DNA of 36,508 nucleotides from Melioribacter roseus (GTDB lineage: Bacteria; Bacteroidota; Ignavibacteria; Ignavibacteriales; Melioribacteraceae), in NCBI GenBank assembly GCA_020724265.1, contig DYHH01000030.1, forward strand, positions 1 to 36,508, given 5' to 3'. Below the pieces are notes generated by a model that saw only the letters and a program-made list of their open reading frames with translations, ran no database searches and was not told where the DNA came from. The translations under genes and the position numbers were made by a program. How positions within the stretch are numbered: position 1 is the stretch's first letter; each line of letters starts with the position of its first letter. Positions 15,268 to 22,455 of this stretch are shown piece by piece.

Positions 15268-16139
15268 TGACAAAAGTAAAAGTCGGTGACCGTTATATTG
15301 GCGAAGGTGAACCTGTTTATATTATTGGTGAAATCGGAATCAACCATAACGGATCGATTGATATTGCAAAAAAATTAATTGACGGTGCTGCTGCAGCAGG
15401 TTGTGATGCAGTCAAGTTTCAAAAAAGGACTCCCGAATTATGCGTCCCTTCTGATCAATGGTATATTGAACGTGAAACTCCTTGGGGTAGAATGACTTAT
15501 ATAGAATATCGTCATAAAATTGAGTTCAATGAAAAAGAATACGAGATTATTGATAAATATTGTAAGGAGAAAAACATTCATTGGTTTGCCTCGCCCTGGG
15601 ATGAAGAAGCAGTAAACTTTTTGGAAAAATTTAATCCGGTTTGTTATAAACTCGCATCGGCTTCGTTAACGGATAATTTTCTTCTTAAAAAAGTTAAATC
15701 AACCGGTAAACCGATTATGCTTTCTACCGGTATGTCGACCTTGGAAGAAATCGATAAAGCAATTTCAATTTCAGGAACCGATAATTTAATGCTCGCGCAA
15801 TCTACGTCTTCTTATCCTTGTAAACTTGAGGAACTTAATTTGAAAGTGATTGGTTCGTTCAAAGAAAGATATCCGAATGTACCAATAGGATATTCGGGAC
15901 ATGAAACCGGTCTGGCGCCGACACTTGCTGCAGTTGCTTTGGGTGCTGCTTTTGTTGAAAGACATATTACTTTGGATCGAGCAATGTGGGGAACCGATCA
16001 AGCTGCTTCAGTTGAAATGGTTGGTATGACAAGACTTGTTAAAGATATTCGCGATATTGAAAAAGCTCTCGGCGACGGAATTAAAAAAGTTTACAATAGT
16101 GAAAAACCTTCGCTGGTAAAATTGAGAAGAGTAAAATAA
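15267..16139 (+). CDS. NeuB-type PEP-condensing synthase, short form without SAF domain
   Basis: 290-residue TIM-barrel enzyme of the sialic acid synthase family, which condenses PEP with an aldose to give a 3-deoxy-ulosonic acid. Family blocks are IGEIGINHNG near residue 20, AGCDAVKFQKR near 45, STGMSTLEEI near 151, STSSYPC near 176 and GYSGHETG near 210. The usual C-terminal SAF (antifreeze-like) domain of about 60 residues is absent: the protein stops right after the barrel at KLRRVK. The His of the usual HCTS motif is Gln (AQSTS), and the GPDH motif reads GTDQ. These changes point to a substrate other than an N-acetylmannosamine type sugar. It is translationally coupled to the KdsC-like gene. 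Confidence 0.9.
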   Translation: MTKVKVGDRYIGEGEPVYIIGEIGINHNGSIDIAKKLIDGAAAAGCDAVKFQKRTPELCVPSDQWYIERETPWGRMTYIEYRHKIEFNEKEYEIIDKYCKEKNIHWFASPWDEEAVNFLEKFNPVCYKLASASLTDNFLLKKVKSTGKPIMLSTGMSTLEEIDKAISISGTDNLMLAQSTSSYPCKLEELNLKVIGSFKERYPNVPIGYSGHETGLAPTLAAVALGAAFVERHITLDRAMWGTDQAASVEMVGMTRLVKDIRDIEKALGDGIKKVYNSEKPSLVKLRRVK

Positions 16140-16232
16140 CCTTAGTGTTACTTTGAGTGTACTTTGTGGTACTTTGTGAAACTTAAACACAAAGAACCAT
16201 GGAGAAGACACGGAGAACCACAGAGTTTCCTT
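16140..16232. repeat. Intergenic dyad repeat (CTTTGTG/CACAAAG type)
   Basis: The spacer between the synthase and hydroxylase genes holds reiterated ACTTTGTG/ACTTTGAG words on the left, and CACAAAG, CACGGAG and CACAGAG words on the right, so the two halves are roughly inverted. It has no start codon context of its own beyond serving as leader for the hydroxylase ATG at 16233. It looks like a member of the word-repeat dyads seen at several other junctions of this window. Confidence 0.5.
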
Positions 16233-17057
16233 ATGATAGATTCGATCATAAATTTCATCACAAATTATTATAACTCACTTTCCTTCCCGGAATTAATTTC
16301 ATTTGGATTAATTATTGTCGGGGCATTTGTTATAATTTTACTCGAAAGAATTTTCCCTTATACAAAGGGACAAAAATTTTTACGTGAAGGATTCTTTAAT
16401 GATCTTGCTTTATATACAATCGCACAGAGTTATATCCTCGGAATAATAATTTTCGGTGGAATAATTTATTACATCGACAATACAACGGGTTTATCAAGAC
16501 TCGGTTTATTTGCAAATGTCCCGATTTGGATTCAGTTAGTTTTCTTTACAATCACACATGATATTTACATCTATTGGATGCATCGCTGGCAGCACAAGAA
16601 TAAATGGTTGTGGAGAATTCACGAAGCACATCACTCACCAAAGAAAGTCGATTGGCTAAGCGGTTCTCGTTCACATGCATTTGAAATTCTTATCAACCAA
16701 ACAATTGAATTTGCACCGATTGTTTTACTTGGCTCACCACCGGAAGTTATTGCTTATAAAGGTGTCATAAGTGCCGTTTGGGGAATGTATATTCACTCAA
16801 ATATTAATGTAAATACCGGAAGATTTCAGTATATAATTAACGGACCGGAAATGCATCGCTGGCATCACGATGTAGGTAAAGGACGCAACAGAAATTTTGC
16901 TACAAAGCTCGCAATTTGGGATTGGATTTGGGGTTCCGCATATCTCCCCCGTCCGGAAAAACCAAAAGAATATGGTTTGAAATCTTACTTCCCCGATAAT
17001 TTTATCATGCAGTTCATTTTTGCTTTTATGGATTCTAAAGCTCGGAAGAAAAAATAA
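16233..17057 (+). CDS. Fatty acid hydroxylase/sterol desaturase family membrane protein
   Basis: 274 residues from ATG 16233; the longer upstream frame runs through repeat DNA and is rejected. There are about four membrane helices. The di-iron histidine clusters of the family are complete: His109 and His117-x-x-x-His121 (HDIYIYWMHRWQH), His130-x-x-His133-His134 (HEAHH), His188, and His208-x-x-His211-His212 (HRWHH). These enzymes hydroxylate or desaturate lipids using O2. OlsE, an ornithine-lipid hydroxylase of rhizobia, belongs to this superfamily. The next gene is an OlsF-like aminolipid synthase, so acting on that lipid is a reasonable guess. Substrate is unproven. Confidence 0.88.
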   Translation: MIDSIINFITNYYNSLSFPELISFGLIIVGAFVIILLERIFPYTKGQKFLREGFFNDLALYTIAQSYILGIIIFGGIIYYIDNTTGLSRLGLFANVPIWIQLVFFTITHDIYIYWMHRWQHKNKWLWRIHEAHHSPKKVDWLSGSRSHAFEILINQTIEFAPIVLLGSPPEVIAYKGVISAVWGMYIHSNINVNTGRFQYIINGPEMHRWHHDVGKGRNRNFATKLAIWDWIWGSAYLPRPEKPKEYGLKSYFPDNFIMQFIFAFMDSKARKKK

Positions 17058-17064
17058 AAGAAAT

Positions 17065-17100
17065 GGGAACGCAGATCATTATGATTTTTTATGATTGTCA
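17065..17100. repeat. Copy of GGAACGC(A/T)GAT...TTATGAT repeat
   Basis: Just after the hydroxylase stop, GGAACGCAGAT is followed by two TTATGAT words. The same word order occurs, inverted, at 34244-34271 between sir2 and queD. The sharing of an exact 7-bp head and two spaced TTATGAT words between distant intergenic sites supports a dispersed repeat family. Confidence 0.5.
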
Positions 17101-17145
17101 TTGATTTATCCACAGCTCTGACATGAAATCGTATAAACAGTTTTC

Positions 17146-17184
17146 TTAACATTCTCTTAATTATTTTTTAACAATCTAATAACT
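17146..17184 (+). promoter_or_regulatory. Pho-box-like array before the OlsF-like gene
   Basis: Hexamers TTAACA (17146), TTAATT (17157), TTAACA (17168) and ATAACT (17179) lie exactly 11 bp apart, the same layout and orientation as at 7739-7777. The array ends 59 bp before the ATG at 17244. Phosphate-starvation control of aminolipid synthesis is well known in other bacteria, so the match of site and gene function is mutually supporting. PhoB/PhoP binding is inferred. Confidence 0.62.
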
Positions 17185-17243
17185 TGTCCTCGCCTATTTC
17201 CGTAGTTAACTTTCCATGCAATAAGCTAAGGAGTATTACGGAA

Positions 17244-18995
17244 ATGCAAAAAATCAATATTGAAAAGTTGATTGATGAGAAATACCCAAAACTCTTCGAA
17301 AAGAAACCGCGTTTTATAAAAAATCTCACTCTTCGAATTTTCGAAAGAGTTTTACATATAAACGAAATAAATTCATTTATACAAAAACATGAAGACACAA
17401 GAGATATAGAATTTATTGACGAAGTCTTTGAAATGCTGAACTTCTCATTTAGAATTGCAAACAAAGATATTAAACGAATTCCGTCGGAAGGAAGATTAAT
17501 CTGTGTAGCTAATCATCCGATCGGGAGTCTTGATAGTTTGTCATTAATAAAACTTATCTCAGAAATCAGAACTGATGTTAAAATTGTTGCCAACGATGTA
17601 TTACTGAATATAGAAAATTTGAGAAATTTATTTTTACCTTTCAATCTTGAGAGTCAATCATCACAAAAGCAAAACGTTCTTGCAATCGGTGAAGCACTCA
17701 ATAAAGAAATGGCTGTAATAATATTTCCGGCAGCCGAAGTTTCTCGTTTAAATTGGTTTCAAGTACTGGATGGGAAATGGCACAAAGGTGCAATATACTT
17801 TGCAAGAAAATATAATTCGCCTATTCTACCGATTTATATTGATGCAAAAAACTCCTCTTTTTTCTACCTGTTTTCGATTATACACAAAGGTCTTTCTCGT
17901 GTTCTTCTTTCGCATGAATTATTCAATAAAAGAAATAAAATAATTAATATGAAAATCGGTGATCCGATTCCCCCGGTTGCATTCACAAATAATTTTATTA
18001 ATGATAAATATCAAACGAAATTATTAAAAAAGCATGTTTATCTGATCGCGAAAAATAGGGATGGAATTTACAAGACTGAAAAAAATATAATTCATCCAAT
18101 CGATAGAAAATCAATTAAACGTGAGTTGAATAATGCACAACTAATTGGTGTTACTTCAGATGAGAAGAAAATATTATTAACGGGGTTCTATGATTCACCG
18201 AATGTATTAAATGAAATTGCCAGATTAAGAGAAATTACATTTCGTAAAGTCGGCGAAGGAACAGGAAAGAAAATGGATTTTGATCGTTTTGATAAGCATT
18301 ACAAACATCTAGTTGTTTGGGATGAAAATGAATTAGAAATTGTCGGTTCTTACAGGATTGGATTAGGAAGTGAAATTACTAAATCCATCGGCAATGATGG
18401 TTTTTATACTTCAACAATTTTTGAGTATGATAACGAGTTTAAGAAAAAAATCATGCCCAATTCAATTGAACTCGGAAGAAGTTTCGTACAGAAGAAATAT
18501 TGGAATACCAATGCATTGAATTATTTGTGGCAAGGTATCGGTGCTTTCCTTGTTCATCATGAAAATGTTAAATATATGTTTGGCGGTGTGAGTATAAGCA
18601 ATAACTATCCGGAAAGCGCAAAGAAAATGATTGTATATTACTTTAAAAAGTGGTTCGGAAATGAAAATTTACTTGCTTCGGCATTTTCACCGTTTAATAT
18701 TCCGGAGACTTCAAAATTTGAGTATGATCAAATATTTACCGGGAATGATTATAAAGAAGATTACAGAATATTGAAAACAATGCTTAAGCCATATGGATTC
18801 TCCGTTCCGATTCTTTACAAACATTATTCGGAACTGTGTTATGAAGGTGGAGTAAAATTTCTAGATTTTGCGGTTGATGAATCTTTTGAAAATTGTATAG
18901 ATGGACTAATTTTAGTCGATGTCGATCTTATAAAAAATGAAAAACGAGAAAGATTTATTTCCTGTCATAAACCTAACTTACTTGTTAGTGCATAA
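17244..18995 (+). CDS. olsF: OlsF-like bifunctional aminolipid synthase (PlsC-type acyltransferase + OlsB-type GNAT)
   Basis: 583 residues from ATG 17244, preceded by AAGGAG; a TTG at 17184 overlaps the Pho-like box and is rejected. The N-terminal half is a lysophospholipid acyltransferase-like domain with NHPIGSLD at about 90-97 and FPAAEVSR at about 161-168. The C-terminal half (about 320-560) is an OlsB/hemolysin-type GNAT domain, with ARLREITFRKVGEGTG near 326 and ELGRSFVQKKYW near 410. This fusion order is that of OlsF, which N-acylates and then O-acylates ornithine to make ornithine lipid. Glycine or another amino acid is possible in this phylum. No signal peptide; probably membrane-associated. 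Confidence 0.87.
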   Translation: MQKINIEKLIDEKYPKLFEKKPRFIKNLTLRIFERVLHINEINSFIQKHEDTRDIEFIDEVFEMLNFSFRIANKDIKRIPSEGRLICVANHPIGSLDSLSLIKLISEIRTDVKIVANDVLLNIENLRNLFLPFNLESQSSQKQNVLAIGEALNKEMAVIIFPAAEVSRLNWFQVLDGKWHKGAIYFARKYNSPILPIYIDAKNSSFFYLFSIIHKGLSRVLLSHELFNKRNKIINMKIGDPIPPVAFTNNFINDKYQTKLLKKHVYLIAKNRDGIYKTEKNIIHPIDRKSIKRELNNAQLIGVTSDEKKILLTGFYDSPNVLNEIARLREITFRKVGEGTGKKMDFDRFDKHYKHLVVWDENELEIVGSYRIGLGSEITKSIGNDGFYTSTIFEYDNEFKKKIMPNSIELGRSFVQKKYWNTNALNYLWQGIGAFLVHHENVKYMFGGVSISNNYPESAKKMIVYYFKKWFGNENLLASAFSPFNIPETSKFEYDQIFTGNDYKEDYRILKTMLKPYGFSVPILYKHYSELCYEGGVKFLDFAVDESFENCIDGLILVDVDLIKNEKRERFISCHKPNLLVSA

Positions 18996-19000
18996 AACAT

Positions 19001-19076
19001 AGAATACAGATGACACAGAAAAATCTGATTAGCACCGATCTGCAAAAATCCTATCCTTCTGCGTCATCTGTGTTCT
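19001..19076. terminator. Inverted repeat between convergent genes, possible bidirectional terminator
   Basis: Arms at 19001-19020 and 19057-19076 match at 18 of 20 positions as an inverted repeat, with about 36 bases between. It fills the gap between the convergent olsF-like and MuiA-family genes. Words such as CAGATGACACAG recur in other intergenic dyads here. It could end transcription from both sides; no long T tract follows. Confidence 0.5.
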
Positions 19077-19082
19077 GTTGAA

Positions 19083-20675
19083 TTAATAAATATTAACCGG
19101 TTTATCGCCGGGATGCCTAACCGAATAAGTAAACTTTTTAGAGACTGATTCTGCCGGATTGAGTTTAAGATTCCAAGTTAAGATACCATCATTCTTATTT
19201 ATTTTTGCATCAGCTGTTTCAATCAATTTTACTTTTATATCTTCATTCTTTGAAATCGGGAATTGATCTTCGAGGGTTAACTTAATTTCTTTACTCTTAG
19301 TATTCCTAACAGTTATTTCATAACCGAAAAATCGTTCAACATCGCTACCGAAGAATTTATCTTCCGTAAAGTCTTGTAAAGTTTCTCGTTTTATGACAAT
19401 ACTTTCATCTCTTCCCAAAGAGAAAGTCATTGCTTCTTCGGTAATGTTGGGATTAATAAACGAGGTACCGACAAAAGAATTTTCGAAATAGATATTAGCT
19501 GATCCGGGGAGCAGATTATACTTACTCCAATCTTTAACATTCGCTACAAGGAATGCATTGGCAACAATTTTCGGTGCGGCATAGTATTCGTAATCAGCTA
19601 GCATATCATAGCTTTGAAGTGCAACAATGTGTGGTTTACCATCCGCCGCTATTGAATATTTTATTTGTGGAGTGTATTCTACAGCAAGTTGAGTTTCACT
19701 AACCATCATATAATCCGCCATTGATTCTGCTTCTGCGGCTGCGTCCATTGTCGGGGCTGCAGCTGATTTCATCATTTGCATTTCATTTATTCCGCCGCCT
19801 CTATATTTCATTTGATTAACAAAATCAATGAACCATCTTTTTAATTCGGGTTTGTTGTTATTTTGTCTTGCGGATCGTGTTGAAAGTACAATTTTCATAT
19901 CATTCCAATCAATTCCGGTCTGCTGCCAAACATTTGCACGGAGATCAAGTTTAATCGGAGTATCAATCCCCGAACTTCGTAAATCATAGGAAGGATTCCA
20001 GCCGGCATCATAAGTTAAGTAGCTTGCTTTAAAATTCCCTTTAGTATTTTTACTGGCAGATACTGTAACAACTATTTCCGTTACAGATGATTTTGCTTTG
20101 CTATTAATTTCGTTAATCTGGTTCTGAATTTTTGTAATGCGTTCGTTTAATTTTTCTTTCTTCAGATCGATTGAAGTCATATCGTTCAAAAGCTGTGTCG
20201 ATTTCTTGTTGAAATAATCCGACATTCTTTGAAGTTCTTGAACAGTTATTGTTTTAGTATCATTTCCCAAATTTTTATTTGCGAGTAGTAAATCAAGCTC
20301 ATACTGAAGTACTTGTCTATTGTTATTCAACTTGTTTAAATCGGCTTTTAACAATTTTAGTGAGTCCTCTAAAATTATAAGCTGCGGAGTTTTTTCTTTT
20401 GCTTTGAGATAATTCTGCCGCTGATTTACCGAAAGTATTACAAAGTCACCGGTTCCCCCTACTTGCAAACTGTTTCCGATAATATTGTTTGCAACATTTT
20501 CAAAAATTATTTCATGGATGCCTTGTGGTACATCAATTTGAGCTGTGTGGGTTAATTCAGCTCCCCCGAGAAAAACTGTTACGGAATTTAATTTTGTATC
20601 GGCGGGAATTTCCATTGCGTATAGATTAACTACCGCAAATATTGAAATCACGAGTACAAATATTTTCTTTATCAT
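19083..20675 (-). CDS. MuiA family protein (DUF4140-DUF4139)
   Basis: 530 residues with a Sec signal peptide (positively charged start, hydrophobic core to about residue 20, then AMEIPADT). The N-terminal DUF4140-like region contains VTVFLGGAELTHTAQ. A long coiled-coil segment of Lys/Glu/Leu-rich sequence covers about 95-190. The C-terminal DUF4139 domain begins near 205 (VTVSASKNTKGNFKASYLTYDAGW) and runs to the end. The family is named after a mucoidy inhibitor, but its biochemical role is unknown. It is expected in the envelope. A single gene, convergent with olsF and divergent from the kinase, with no obvious operon partner. Confidence 0.85.
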   Translation of the reverse strand: MIKKIFVLVISIFAVVNLYAMEIPADTKLNSVTVFLGGAELTHTAQIDVPQGIHEIIFENVANNIIGNSLQVGGTGDFVILSVNQRQNYLKAKEKTPQLIILEDSLKLLKADLNKLNNNRQVLQYELDLLLANKNLGNDTKTITVQELQRMSDYFNKKSTQLLNDMTSIDLKKEKLNERITKIQNQINEINSKAKSSVTEIVVTVSASKNTKGNFKASYLTYDAGWNPSYDLRSSGIDTPIKLDLRANVWQQTGIDWNDMKIVLSTRSARQNNNKPELKRWFIDFVNQMKYRGGGINEMQMMKSAAAPTMDAAAEAESMADYMMVSETQLAVEYTPQIKYSIAADGKPHIVALQSYDMLADYEYYAAPKIVANAFLVANVKDWSKYNLLPGSANIYFENSFVGTSFINPNITEEAMTFSLGRDESIVIKRETLQDFTEDKFFGSDVERFFGYEITVRNTKSKEIKLTLEDQFPISKNEDIKVKLIETADAKINKNDGILTWNLKLNPAESVSKKFTYSVRHPGDKPVNIY

Positions 20676-20919
20676 TTTATCCTCAAAAAGTTTTAAGCTT
20701 CGTTTTATACACTAATTTATTTTTACGGTTCCTCTCGTGTTAATAATATTGCTTAGTATCACTCCTTGTAAAGAATTTAAAATTGAGTCTATAAACTAAA
20801 CTATAAATAGAAAACATGATTCGAATAACCTTTTAATTCATACATGCAATCCGTATTTTTCAATTCTCAATTTTGGGAAGAGGGTTAAATAAGCAGACTA
20901 TTATGGTCGATATTCCCAA

Positions 20920-20930
20920 TTTTTTTTTTT
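20920..20930. repeat. Homopolymer tract of 11 T
   Basis: A run of 11 T residues ends ten bases before the ATG (20941) of the histidine kinase gene. Such tracts slip during replication and can alter promoter spacing or leader structure. The 20676-20940 intergenic region otherwise holds nothing recognisable; it must contain the divergent promoters for the MuiA family and kinase genes. Confidence 0.5.
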
Positions 20931-20940
20931 GAAGTACGAC

Positions 20941-22440
20941 ATGAAAAAACTAATCATTGAATTAATAAAAAAATACTTTTCTCAAATTACGCAAAGCTGG
21001 GTTGAAAAGCTTACACAAGAATTCGACAAAAAATTGTCGAAAGCACAAGTAACAACCTTTGTAGAGAGTACTTTAAACACTCTTTTGGATGTAATTGACA
21101 CCGCGGACTATACACGAGCCGATCAATATTTAATTGATTCATATCAACTGTTTTCTAAAACCAAACTTAATTTACTTCAGATAAGTCAATTGTTTACAAT
21201 CGGTCGTTATGCAATAATTAATTATCTGGAAAAAGATGATAATCATGATATTGACCCGTTAATATTACTTGGATTTTTAGATGAAGTAATTGAGCAAATA
21301 TATGCTCGTTATGGAATGCTTCATCAAAATGCTGAAATGCAGGAATTGGCATCTGACCGGGATAGACTCGCCAACAAGCTTGATGCAAGTCAACAGTATT
21401 TACATAATATATTGTTCTCTTCAGATTCTGCAATTATGGTTATTGATAACAACGAGAAATTTATCTCCTGGAATAAAGGTGCGGAATCAATCTTTGGATT
21501 TTCTGAAGATGAAGTATTAGGAAAATCGTCATCCCTACTTTTTCCTAAAGGGAAAAAATATGAGTCGGAGTTAAAATATATTCAAGATGAAATTAGAAAT
21601 AATGGATTTGTAACAATAAGCGAAACTGAACGGCTTACAAAAGAAGGTAAAATTGTTACCGTTCAATTAACAGTAACAAAACTTCCTGGAAGTAACGGAG
21701 AATCTGCCGGCAGAACCGTAATTATTAGAGATTTTACCGAAGTAAAAAAATTACAGCAGCAAGTAGATCAATCTGAAAAGCTTGCTGTTATAGGACAATT
21801 AGCTGCCGGGGTTGCGCACGAAGTCGGTAATCCGCTTACATCTATTTCATCAATTGTACAAATATTGCAGCGAAAATCACCAAATGAATTTTTCAGCGAG
21901 CAGTTATCTACAATAAAAGAAAATATTGATCGAATTTCACGAATAGTAAGAGAGTTGGTTGATTTCTCACGTCCGCCGAGTCATGAGAAAACTTTAATAC
22001 AAATTACAGATATAATCAAAACGGCAATTGGAATTGTTAAGTATGATAAGCGCGTTAAAAAGGTTGACTTCAAAACTGATCTCGATACGGATTCACCGCT
22101 TGTTATGCTGGTACCAGATCAGCTTCTTCAAGTATTTGTGAATATTCTTATAAACGCACTTGATGCGATTGGTGGAAACGGAATTATTGATATTAAATCT
22201 TCGCACGATGATAAATATTTATACGTTACAATTGAAGATAACGGATGCGGTATGGATGAAAATACTCAAAGTAAAATTTTTGATCCCTTCTTCACTACAA
22301 AGAGAGTCGGGAAAGGAACCGGTTTGGGTCTTTCCGTTAGTTACGGCATAATTAAAAAATTTCACGGCGATATCTCCGTTGAAAGCGAATTAAATAAAGG
22401 TTCAAAGTTCACAATAAAAATTCCAATCGAAGAGAATTAA
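20941..22440 (+). CDS. NtrB-type PAS sensor histidine kinase
   Basis: 499 residues from ATG 20941; a TTG at 20929 is the upstream alternative. The N-terminal 140 residues form an all-helical domain resembling the RsbRD N-terminal sensor fold (weak match by eye). A PAS domain follows at about 155-270 (AIMVIDNNEKFISWNKGAESIFG), then HisKA with phospho-acceptor His293 in AAGVAHEVGNPLTSI, and a HATPase domain with NILINALDAI, DNGCGMD and GKGTGLGLSVSYGII. No membrane helices, so it is a cytoplasmic sensor. It is followed after 15 bp by a sigma-54 response regulator, its obvious partner. Signal unknown. Confidence 0.92.
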   Translation: MKKLIIELIKKYFSQITQSWVEKLTQEFDKKLSKAQVTTFVESTLNTLLDVIDTADYTRADQYLIDSYQLFSKTKLNLLQISQLFTIGRYAIINYLEKDDNHDIDPLILLGFLDEVIEQIYARYGMLHQNAEMQELASDRDRLANKLDASQQYLHNILFSSDSAIMVIDNNEKFISWNKGAESIFGFSEDEVLGKSSSLLFPKGKKYESELKYIQDEIRNNGFVTISETERLTKEGKIVTVQLTVTKLPGSNGESAGRTVIIRDFTEVKKLQQQVDQSEKLAVIGQLAAGVAHEVGNPLTSISSIVQILQRKSPNEFFSEQLSTIKENIDRISRIVRELVDFSRPPSHEKTLIQITDIIKTAIGIVKYDKRVKKVDFKTDLDTDSPLVMLVPDQLLQVFVNILINALDAIGGNGIIDIKSSHDDKYLYVTIEDNGCGMDENTQSKIFDPFFTTKRVGKGTGLGLSVSYGIIKKFHGDISVESELNKGSKFTIKIPIEEN

Positions 22441-22455
22441 TTAAGGAGTAATGAA

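Noticed and set aside
16164-16232. N-terminal extension of the hydroxylase-like protein
   Set aside because: The extension is translated from the intergenic word-repeat DNA; the ATG at 16233 begins a normal amphipathic and membrane segment.
17184-17243. Upstream TTG start of the OlsF-like protein
   Set aside because: The TTG follows directly on the Pho-box-like array, so the promoter would lie inside the coding region; ATG 17244 is preceded by AAGGAG.
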